Part shown: one piece after another, positions 1-6,178 of the stretch
How the letters are laid out: each line of letters begins with the position of its first letter
Position numbering within the stretch: position 1 is the stretch's first letter
Assembly: GCA_020434375.1 (NCBI GenBank)
Contig: JAGRAY010000021.1
Span: 1 to 16,522 of the forward strand
Origin: Bdellovibrionales bacterium
Lineage (GTDB): Bacteria; Bdellovibrionota_G; JALEGL01; JAGRAY01
Length of the DNA stretch: 16,522 nucleotides
Direction: 5' to 3'
Notes under the pieces: model-generated
What the model saw: only the letters and a program-made list of their open reading frames with translations
The model's database searches: none
What the model was told of the DNA's origin: nothing
Translations under genes and position numbers: made by a program

Positions 1-70
1 TGGAGCGCAGCGACGGAGCCAGTAGGCAACTTCCAAAATTTACTTTGGTGTTTCAACTTATATTTAATTT
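1..70 (+). repeat. Left copy of a 70-bp dispersed inverted repeat
   Basis: Bases 1-70 match the reverse complement of 16421-16490 at 68 of 70 positions. The differences are C versus T at position 8 and G versus A at position 16. The core includes AACTTCCAAAATTTACTTTG, followed by an AT-rich tail ending near TATTTAATTT. Similarity fades after base 70. The copy runs into the window edge, so its outer part, including the second hairpin arm seen in the right-hand copy, is not visible. No transposase accompanies it. It looks like a non-autonomous intergenic repeat (REP- or MITE-like), but the family is not identified. Confidence 0.9.
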
Positions 71-243
71 ACTATATAAAAGACTATTATGAGGACTCGT
101 GTCGCCCGCTCAATGGCTTTGCCTATGGGAAGTTTAGTCTGAGAAGTCTGGTGTGTGAAGAGTTGGGCCTTGCTCAACATACAATCGCTCCACTTCTTTC
201 AAGCTTCCAGAAAAATTTATTTGAAAAACGCTGCTCGCGCTAG
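1..243 (+). other. Edge-truncated open frame overlapping the repeat (doubtful gene end)
   Basis: Frame 1 on the plus strand has no stop from base 1 to the TAG at 241-243, about 80 codons, and no in-frame ATG. The predicted C-terminal part (about codons 31-80) reads like ordinary protein, with a segment ELGLAQHTIAPLLSSF and a basic end. The first 23 codons lie inside the dispersed repeat and give an implausible aromatic-rich string. It could be the 3' end of a gene starting outside the window, a decayed gene, or chance. It is convergent with the sigma factor gene, whose stop follows directly. I give it little weight. Nothing else is seen in this stretch. Confidence 0.15.
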
Positions 244-1113
244 TTAATGGATTTGTCGTTGTTCAAAAACGGTGTGCAATTTTGCTTTTAGGCGTTCTTC
301 GAGTTGTCTCACTCTCTCGCGTGTGACGCCAAACTCTTTACCAGCAGTCTCCAGCGTCATGGGCGTATCGGATAAAAGTCTGTGTTCTAGTAAATAACGT
401 TCTCTAGGCTTTAACTCATCATAAATGGAGTCGAGTGTTTCGCGAACCCTGGCTTTTGTGTCTTCCTCGATGAGCTTGGCTTCTGCATTTGGAACATGGT
501 CGGGTAAAGTTTCGCCAAAAGAACTATCATCTTCCGTAAACATAGGTTGATCCATGCTTACATCCCGTGTCTGAATTTGATGTAACGCTTGATCAAATTC
601 AGATTGAGATACGTTTAAGGCGGCAGCAAGCTTTTTTCGAGAAGGAGGTTCTTCCGGTGACATTAAAGATATTTTGCGTCGTGCCTTCTGTAGACTGGAA
701 AAAAGTTTTCTCTGGACACGTGTGGTGCCTGTTCTGACAATGCTCCAAGAGCGCAGAACATATGCCTGAATATAGGCTCGTATCCACCATACTGCGTATG
801 TAATAAGCCTATAGCCTTTACGGGGATCAAATTTATCAAGGGCATGAAGCAGTCCCATATTGCCTTCTTGTGCTAATTCGGGAAGTTTAAAACCGTACTT
901 GGTGTACTCTTTTGCAATTTTTATGACAAATCTCAAATTTGACAAAACGAGCTTTTGTCCAGCCTCTCGGTCGCGTGTTTCAAACCAAGTATGGGCGAGT
1001 TTGTTTTCTTCTTCTTTAGAGAGCACAGGAACCGACGAAACATCTTTTAAATAGAGATCAAAGCTATCTCGTTGAAGAACTGGTCTTTTATGTTTTTGTG
1101 GCAAGTTTTTCAT
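244..1113 (-). CDS. rpoH: RNA polymerase heat-shock sigma factor, RpoH (sigma-32) type
   Basis: A 289-residue group 3 sigma-70 family protein, close to the usual RpoH length of about 285. Region 2 covers roughly residues 54-125, with the core-binding segment LSNLRFVIKIAKEY, the QEGNMGLLHALDKFDP block, and ITYAVWWIRAYIQAYVL for -10 recognition. The RpoH-box-like motif QRKLFSSLQKARR at 134-146 is what separates it from other alternative sigmas. Region 4 is at about 222-284, with the helix-turn-helix FGVTRERVRQLEERLKAKL. It should direct transcription of chaperone and protease genes on protein-folding stress. It lies downstream of the Do-type protease on the same strand after a 69-bp gap with its own possible promoter, and close to ftsH, whose product degrades RpoH in E. 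coli. RpoH identity is firm; the regulon is not visible. The N-terminal extension (about 15 residues, basic) is poorly conserved. Confidence 0.9.
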   Translation of the reverse strand: MKNLPQKHKRPVLQRDSFDLYLKDVSSVPVLSKEEENKLAHTWFETRDREAGQKLVLSNLRFVIKIAKEYTKYGFKLPELAQEGNMGLLHALDKFDPRKGYRLITYAVWWIRAYIQAYVLRSWSIVRTGTTRVQRKLFSSLQKARRKISLMSPEEPPSRKKLAAALNVSQSEFDQALHQIQTRDVSMDQPMFTEDDSSFGETLPDHVPNAEAKLIEEDTKARVRETLDSIYDELKPRERYLLEHRLLSDTPMTLETAGKEFGVTRERVRQLEERLKAKLHTVFEQRQIH

Positions 1114-1130
1114 ATAAACGCTCTCTGGCT

Positions 1131-1158
1131 AATTTAGTTCCCAACTCATGAAAGTCAA
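1131..1158 (-). promoter_or_regulatory. Possible sigma-70 promoter for the rpoH-like gene
   Basis: On the minus strand a TTGACT box (1153-1158, five of six to consensus) is followed after 16 bp by TAAATT (1131-1136, four of six). The start codon ends at 1111-1113, which leaves a leader of about 10-15 nt with only a weak purine run (AGAGAG) as ribosome site. It lies between the htrA stop and the rpoH start, so rpoH could be transcribed both by read-through from htrA and from its own promoter. The match is moderate and unproven. Confidence 0.4.
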
Positions 1159-1182
1159 GACCCAATCTATATTGCAATTATA

Positions 1183-2706
1183 TCATAGAGAGAAGGCAAT
1201 AAACCGCGAGCCACCCTCAGTGGTTTCGATAAGCAAGAGAACAGAGTCTCCTTTTTTCAATTCTTTCAATAGGTTATCGTAAGTCGTTTTATCGGTAACT
1301 TCCTTTTGATTGACTTCCAAGATAAGGTCGCCTCGGCGAATCCCTTTCTCGGCGGCGGGGCTCGATGAATCCATGGAAATGACACGAACGCCTTTTTTGG
1401 TGTCTTTGGGCTTGGTGGTGATGAGCCCTAATTTGTCGAAGCTAGGTTCTTCTTCTCCATCTGGTTTTTTGCTGGAGGCTCGTGCCTCTTCTTCCTTTGA
1501 GCTTTGGAGTTTACCGAGAACAGGGTGAAGTTTTATGGTCTTTCCATTTCGAATAACAGTTACAGTGACTTTCTTGCCTACGGGTTGATTGGCGATGAAA
1601 AGAGGAAGTTCATTTGAATCTCTGATCTGTTTGCCTTCAACTTCAATAATAACGTCGCCTTGTTTGAAACCTGCTTTTTCTGCAGGACTGTTTTTTTGAA
1701 TATCGGCAACAAGAGCGCCCTGACGATTTTTTAGATTTAAAGATTTAGCGATTTCGGGATCAATTTTTTGGATGTATACGCCAAGCCATCCTCGAGTGAC
1801 CGACCCTTTTTCTTGCAGTTGTTTTACAATCGATTTTGCAAGATTGATCGGAATAGCAAAACCAATACCTTGTCCCCCAGCTACAATCGCTGTGTTTATT
1901 CCGACCACTTTAGCGTCAAGATTAAGCAATGGACCACCGGAATTTCCTGGATTAATTGAAGCATCGGTTTGAATAAAGTTATCGTATGGGCCCGCACCAA
2001 TTGTTGTCCGTTCTTTCGCGCTCACGATACCTTGAGTAACGGTATGTGAAAGGCCAAATGGATTTCCAATGGCGACAACAATTTCTCCAACTTCAAGCGC
2101 GTCTGAATCACCTAATTGAAGAGGATGTAATTTCTCCTTTGGATTAATTTTAATGAGTGCGACATCCGTTTTTGGATCTGTACCTACAACAGTGGCCTTG
2201 TACTCGGTATCTTTGCCGATCGTCACAGTGATTTCTGAAGCTTTTTCAACGACGTGATTGTTCGTCACGATGAGGCCATCTTCTGTTAAGATGAATCCGG
2301 AACCCAGGCTAGGTCTTTTTACTTCGGGCTCTTCTTGGGCATCGTTTTCACCAAAAAAGTGTCGAAAGAGATCATCGCCAAAAAAGTCTTCAAACGGAGA
2401 ACCGCGAAAACCCTTTGGGCCTCCTTTGATCACTTGTGTGGTGCCAATATTTACAACGCCGGGATCGGCAGTTTTGGCAATTTTGATAAAACTATTGGTG
2501 GCAATAGCTTGATTGTTCCATGGTACGGTATTCTCAGCTTGTGGCCGTGGAGCTTCTGTTTCCCATGGTTCATCAGAAGATGAAGATTTTTTTTCGAAGC
2601 CAGGGAACTTGTCGCAGCCTTGAAGCATCAATGCTTGAAACGTCAATAATAGACCGCTAATTAAAAACCCAAGTATAAAGACCGATGTTTTCTTGCTATA
2701 TCTCAT
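1183..2706 (-). CDS. htrA: Do-family serine protease/chaperone (DegP/HtrA/MucD-like)
   Basis: A 507-residue envelope protease. Residues 8-29 form a hydrophobic export segment ending LMLQGC, a near-lipobox with Cys31 as the possible lipidated residue; the -2 Gln is atypical and Asp follows the Cys. A flexible Ser/Pro/acidic stretch leads to the trypsin-like domain at about 70-300. The catalytic triad is visible: His151 in VTNNHVVEKA, Asp181 in DPKTDVALIKI, and Ser256 in NPGNSGGPL. Two PDZ domains follow (about 303-400 and 425-505), joined by a charged linker with many Glu and Lys. This is the DegP/DegQ/MucD layout, which degrades or refolds misfolded envelope proteins. An in-frame TGA nine bases upstream (2713-2715) bounds the start to 2706, although no good ribosome site precedes it. 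It diverges from ftsH and precedes rpoH. Which paralogue (DegP, DegQ or MucD) is not resolved. Confidence 0.93.
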   Translation of the reverse strand: MRYSKKTSVFILGFLISGLLLTFQALMLQGCDKFPGFEKKSSSSDEPWETEAPRPQAENTVPWNNQAIATNSFIKIAKTADPGVVNIGTTQVIKGGPKGFRGSPFEDFFGDDLFRHFFGENDAQEEPEVKRPSLGSGFILTEDGLIVTNNHVVEKASEITVTIGKDTEYKATVVGTDPKTDVALIKINPKEKLHPLQLGDSDALEVGEIVVAIGNPFGLSHTVTQGIVSAKERTTIGAGPYDNFIQTDASINPGNSGGPLLNLDAKVVGINTAIVAGGQGIGFAIPINLAKSIVKQLQEKGSVTRGWLGVYIQKIDPEIAKSLNLKNRQGALVADIQKNSPAEKAGFKQGDVIIEVEGKQIRDSNELPLFIANQPVGKKVTVTVIRNGKTIKLHPVLGKLQSSKEEEARASSKKPDGEEEPSFDKLGLITTKPKDTKKGVRVISMDSSSPAAEKGIRRGDLILEVNQKEVTDKTTYDNLLKELKKGDSVLLLIETTEGGSRFIAFSL

Positions 2707-2776
2707 AATGATTCAATCTGCCTGCCATTAGGCGGTCTAAATACCAGATTCATTGAAGAAAACAACATTGCGGAAG

Positions 2777-2806
2777 TGGACAAATCGGCTTGGGTGCCTA
2801 TATAAA
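2777..2806 (+). promoter_or_regulatory. Possible sigma-70 promoter giving a leaderless or near-leaderless ftsH mRNA
   Basis: A TGGACA box (2777-2782, five of six to TTGACA) is followed after 18 bp by TATAAA (2801-2806, five of six to TATAAT). An overlapping TATATA at 2799-2804 gives a 16-bp spacer. Only eight bases separate the -10 box from the ftsH ATG at 2815, so transcription would start at or next to the start codon. No Shine-Dalgarno sequence is present, which agrees with this. Evidence is by eye only. Confidence 0.4.
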
Positions 2807-2814
2807 AGCCACTC

Positions 2815-4707
2815 ATGAAAAATCAGAAATATAAGACCATTTTAAACTACCTAATTTTGGTCATTTCAGCGCTGCTTCTTTGGGGTATTTTTACCACTCC
2901 TGTAGATCAAAATCAGATTCCATACAGTGAGATGAAACAAAAAATTAGATCGGGAGCTTTTAGTAAGGTTAAGCTTACAGAGAAGCTGGTTGTCGGAGAA
3001 CTAAAAGACACCCGTACTAAAGGCCAGTCAGATAAAGTCGAAAAAGAAGATTCACAAAAAAGTAAGGTTCAGTCTCTTGCAAGTTCGTCAAAAACTTTGG
3101 TTTCAACAAGGTTAGACAACGATCCTGAGTTGATCAAACTTCTAGACGAAACTGCCACGCAGTACGAAGTTGAAACAAAAAATACAATGTTAGCTAGTTT
3201 GCTTTACACGATTTTGCCTCTTCTTTTATTTTTCATGTTTTGGACTTTTGCATTTAGAAAAGCCGGACCAGGTTCTGAGATGATGCGCTTTGGCAAGAGT
3301 AAGGGCAAAGTAAAAGCTGAGTCAGATTTGAAGCTAACATTCGACGACGTTGCCGGACAAGATGAAGCCAAAGAAGAGCTCAACGAAATTGTAGAGTTTT
3401 TAAGTGAGCCTGAGCGTTTTACGCGCCTGGGTGGCAAATTGCCCAAAGGAATTTTATTGGTAGGTCCTCCAGGAACGGGAAAGACACTGCTTTCAAAAGC
3501 GGTGGCTGGAGAGGCAAAAGTTCCTTTTTTTCATATCTCAGGATCTGAGTTTGTCGAAATGTTTGTGGGTGTTGGCGCTGCCAGAGTGAGAGATTTGTTT
3601 ATTCAGGCGAAAGCAAAAGCCCCTTGTATTATTTTTATCGACGAGTTGGATGCGGTGGGTAAAGCTCGAGGCGTTGGTGCTTTTGGAGGGCACGATGAAA
3701 GAGAGCAAACGTTAAATCAATTGCTCGTCGAAATGGATGGTTTTGATAGTAAGGTTGGTGTGATTATTATGGCGGCGACCAATCGACCCGAGACTTTAGA
3801 TCCTGCGCTTCTTCGTGCAGGACGGTTTGATCGTCAAGTGTTGGTGGGGCGCCCCGACTTAAAAGAGCGTGAGGCCATTTTAGAATTACATGCAAAAAAA
3901 GTAAAATTAGACAATGACGTCAATTTAGAAACTGTTGCCAAGGGTACGCCGGGAATGGTTGGGGCAGACCTCGCAAACGTTGTCAACGAAGCGGCACTAC
4001 TGGCTGCACGATCAAATGCACAGGCGGTTCATATGAAGCATTTTAACGACGCAGTTGAAAGAATTTTAGCGGGACTTGAGAAAAAGAAACGAGTGATCAA
4101 TAAGCATGAAAAACAAATTGTGGCTCACCATGAAGCAGGTCACGCGCTGATTGCAGCTTTGAAAAATTCAACGGACAAGGTTCATAAAATATCTATCGTA
4201 CCAAGAGGCGTCGGGGCCCTAGGCTACACATTGCAGCTCCCAACAGAAGATCGGTACTTAATGACGAAGCAAGAGCTTTTGAATAAGATTGATGTTTTGC
4301 TAGGGGGGCAAGCTTCGGAATCTATTATTTTTGGTGATATTTCGACAGGCGCATCAGATGATCTTTCTCGTGCGACTGAAATCGCACGAAGTATGGTTAC
4401 CCAATATGGAATGGGTAAGACGCTTGGTCCGGCAACTGTTGAGCGAGAAAGAAATGCTCTTTATATGGATCAAAGTGGCGCTTCTATCGGTAAAAACTTT
4501 AGTGAGGAAACCGCAAGACAGATCGATGAGGAAATTAAGACGATTATGAAAGATCGGATGACAATGGTTAAAGCCCTTCTCACAGAGAAACTGGTGATAC
4601 TCAAAGAAATTGCAACGACCCTTCTGGAGAAGGAAGTTTTAGATGACGAACAGTTCCAAGCTATTTTAACGAGGCATGGCATTCTTGGTTCTTCATCGGC
4701 AGCTTAG
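2815..4707 (+). CDS. ftsH: ATP-dependent zinc metalloprotease FtsH
   Basis: At 630 residues this is full length for the family (E. coli 644). A first membrane helix lies at about 10-28, a periplasmic Lys/Ser/Glu-rich segment follows, and a second helix sits at about 126-148. The AAA+ domain starts near 173 with LTFDDVAGQDEAKEEL. It has Walker A GPPGTGKT at 217-224, the pore motif FVEMFVGVGAARVRD, Walker B CIIFIDELDAVG, sensor AATNRPETLDPALLRAGRFDRQ, and the second region of homology. The protease domain has HEAGH at 439-443 (zinc ligands His439 and His443, catalytic Glu440) and the third-ligand region STGASDD (Asp516 expected). It degrades membrane and unstable cytosolic proteins, including RpoH in E. 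coli. Later Met codons would remove the first helix, so 2815 is the likely start despite the missing ribosome site. It is followed nine bases later by queG. Confidence 0.97.
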   Translation: MKNQKYKTILNYLILVISALLLWGIFTTPVDQNQIPYSEMKQKIRSGAFSKVKLTEKLVVGELKDTRTKGQSDKVEKEDSQKSKVQSLASSSKTLVSTRLDNDPELIKLLDETATQYEVETKNTMLASLLYTILPLLLFFMFWTFAFRKAGPGSEMMRFGKSKGKVKAESDLKLTFDDVAGQDEAKEELNEIVEFLSEPERFTRLGGKLPKGILLVGPPGTGKTLLSKAVAGEAKVPFFHISGSEFVEMFVGVGAARVRDLFIQAKAKAPCIIFIDELDAVGKARGVGAFGGHDEREQTLNQLLVEMDGFDSKVGVIIMAATNRPETLDPALLRAGRFDRQVLVGRPDLKEREAILELHAKKVKLDNDVNLETVAKGTPGMVGADLANVVNEAALLAARSNAQAVHMKHFNDAVERILAGLEKKKRVINKHEKQIVAHHEAGHALIAALKNSTDKVHKISIVPRGVGALGYTLQLPTEDRYLMTKQELLNKIDVLLGGQASESIIFGDISTGASDDLSRATEIARSMVTQYGMGKTLGPATVERERNALYMDQSGASIGKNFSEETARQIDEEIKTIMKDRMTMVKALLTEKLVILKEIATTLLEKEVLDDEQFQAILTRHGILGSSSAA

Positions 4708-4716
4708 ACAAGAAAA

Positions 4717-5640
4717 ATGAGGGCCTTGGACCGCGTTCGAGATCTCAAAGTGTTTGCCAAGCAAATCGGATGCGATCATCTCGGGATAACGAACGCTGCG
4801 GAACCCGAAGACTACCATCGTTATCTTTCTTGGATTCAAAAAGGATATGCTGCCGATATGCACTACATGGTTGAAGGAGAACGCGTTAGAAAGCGCGGCA
4901 ATCTTTCTCTTGTTTTGCCGGGGGTTCAGTCAGTCATTGTGGGACTTTTTAAATATCCGGCGCCAGCGCAGTATTCCTCAGAGTTGAAGTTTGCACGATA
5001 TGGTTGGGGAGAAGATTATCATCTCATTGTGAAAAACAAACTTCACCAATTGATCGAATGGTTAAAAACGACAGATGATCAACCTTATGACTACAAGGCT
5101 TATGTCGATACGGGTCCCATTTTGGAAAGAAGTCTTGCCGAGCGTGCTGGTGCAGGATGGATTGGTAAAAACACGTGTTTGATTCATCAGGAGCTTGGCT
5201 CGTATGTATTTATAGGTGAAATTCTTACATCTCAAAATTTGCCTACGGATAATCATGGCATGAATCACTGTGGTACATGTACGCGATGTATTGATGCGTG
5301 CCCAACCCATGCTCTTGAAAAACCTTACGAATTAAATGCTGAAAAATGTATTTCCTATCAGACGATAGAAAATCGTCAGGAACATATTCCGAGTCATATT
5401 TCAGAAAATTTAAATGGTTGGGTTGCGGGATGCGATATTTGCCAAGAGGTTTGCCCGTGGAACCAAGATCTCAATGAAAAACCTACTAGCGCATTGTTTT
5501 CTAAAAGTGCCTACGTCGATATGCCAAAGAAGGACTTATTGGCATTAGAAAAATCTCAATTTGATGACCTATTTCAAAAAAGCAGCTTTAGAAGAATCGG
5601 ACACTCGAAATTTATGAAGACTCTGGCTATTGTCAAATAA
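4717..5640 (+). CDS. queG: Epoxyqueuosine reductase QueG
   Basis: This enzyme makes queuosine from epoxyqueuosine in the wobble position of GUN-decoding tRNAs, using a cobalamin cofactor and two [4Fe-4S] clusters. The diagnostic segment YVDTGPILERSLAERAGAG is at about 129-147, with the expected catalytic Asp131, followed by WIGKN. The ferredoxin-like clusters use Cys185, 188, 191 and 195 (CGTCTRCIDACPTHAL) and Cys211, 239, 242 and 246 (CDICQEVCPWN). At 307 residues it lacks the C-terminal HEAT-like extension of longer homologues such as the roughly 380-residue E. coli enzyme; short forms are common. It starts nine bases after ftsH with only a weak AAGAAAA upstream, so co-transcription and perhaps translational coupling with ftsH are likely. 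No other queuosine gene is in the window. Confidence 0.95.
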   Translation: MRALDRVRDLKVFAKQIGCDHLGITNAAEPEDYHRYLSWIQKGYAADMHYMVEGERVRKRGNLSLVLPGVQSVIVGLFKYPAPAQYSSELKFARYGWGEDYHLIVKNKLHQLIEWLKTTDDQPYDYKAYVDTGPILERSLAERAGAGWIGKNTCLIHQELGSYVFIGEILTSQNLPTDNHGMNHCGTCTRCIDACPTHALEKPYELNAEKCISYQTIENRQEHIPSHISENLNGWVAGCDICQEVCPWNQDLNEKPTSALFSKSAYVDMPKKDLLALEKSQFDDLFQKSSFRRIGHSKFMKTLAIVK

Positions 5641-5671
5641 TCGCTTGGAAGTCCCAGAAGTTACTTTCCTG

Positions 5672-5699
5672 TTGCGCTTGAAGCTAAGAGGCGTATGAT
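5672..5699 (+). promoter_or_regulatory. Possible promoter of the CBS-kor operon
   Basis: TTGCGC (5672-5677, four of six to the -35 consensus) is followed after 16 bp by TATGAT (5694-5699, five of six to the -10 consensus), 15 bases before the first ATG of the operon. It is the best match in the 74-bp gap after queG, but only moderate. The leader would be under ten bases, again without a clear ribosome site for the first gene. Confidence 0.35.
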
Positions 5700-5714
5700 G
5701 CGCTCAAATTAGGT

Positions 5715-6173
5715 ATGGACGAAATTTTAGACGATTATAAAGTAACGCAACTCCCTTTAAATAAAGGGCTTGTGGTGGCTCATGGAACTAAAATTCATAG
5801 TGTTCTTCAGTTCATGCGTGAGCAAAAAACAGGCTGTATCTTGATCAAAAAGGGAGATAAGTATACCGGCATTTTTACAGAGCACGACTTTGTTCGCTTG
5901 TTGTTTGAAAAACATTCGTGGGATAAGTCTATTGAAGATGTAGCGACGCCAAATCCTTGGGTGATTCAGTCAGATATGCATCTTAAAGACGCAATTGTTC
6001 TAATGAAGGAAAAAAACATTCGCCATATTCCGGTTTTTGAAAAAACGGAGAGTTTAGTAGGGGTGCTATCCGTTCGTAGCGTGATTAAGTTGATCGCGGA
6101 ACACTTTCCAGCCGACGTAATGAACTTGCCGCCTCGGCTTCATAAAGATCCAAAAACCCCAGAGGGAGGATAG
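5715..6173 (+). CDS. Stand-alone CBS-domain-pair protein (first gene of kor operon)
   Basis: A 152-residue cytosolic protein consisting almost only of two CBS motifs (a Bateman module). The first spans about 18-66 and ends GIFTEHDFVRLL; the second spans about 73-130 and ends GVLSVRSVIKLIAEH, with the typical NIRHIPVFEK strand before it. CBS pairs bind AMP, ATP, NAD, SAM or other adenosyl ligands and change the activity of a partner; the ligand here cannot be read from sequence. It has no enzyme, membrane or DNA-binding domain. A short Pro/Lys-rich tail follows the second CBS. It is five bases upstream of the fused gamma-alpha oxidoreductase subunit, which has a strong ribosome site (GGGAGGA). 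The context suggests an energy-state sensor for that enzyme, an inference. The start is chosen because later Met codons fall inside the first CBS motif. Confidence 0.85.
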   Translation: MDEILDDYKVTQLPLNKGLVVAHGTKIHSVLQFMREQKTGCILIKKGDKYTGIFTEHDFVRLLFEKHSWDKSIEDVATPNPWVIQSDMHLKDAIVLMKEKNIRHIPVFEKTESLVGVLSVRSVIKLIAEHFPADVMNLPPRLHKDPKTPEGG

Positions 6174-6178
6174 TTAAA

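Noticed and set aside
90..143. Eighteen-codon frame starting ATGAGGACTCGTGTC
   Set aside because: Very short, no ribosome site and no known peptide; no support as a gene.
221..243. Possible terminator after the rpoH stop (minus strand GCGCGAGCAGCG followed by TTTTT)
   Set aside because: The T-run is present but the stem is only about three base pairs, too weak to call.
2720..2733. Small dyad GCCT...AGGC between htrA and ftsH as an operator
   Set aside because: Only a four-base stem, no second copy and no matching known operator.
4331..4549. 72-codon frame within ftsH on the same strand
   Set aside because: It lies in another frame of the conserved FtsH protease domain; the sense frame carries all conserved residues.
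5646..5670. Imperfect hairpin after queG (GGAAGT with ACTTTCC) as terminator
   Set aside because: It has a bulge, a short stem and no T-run.
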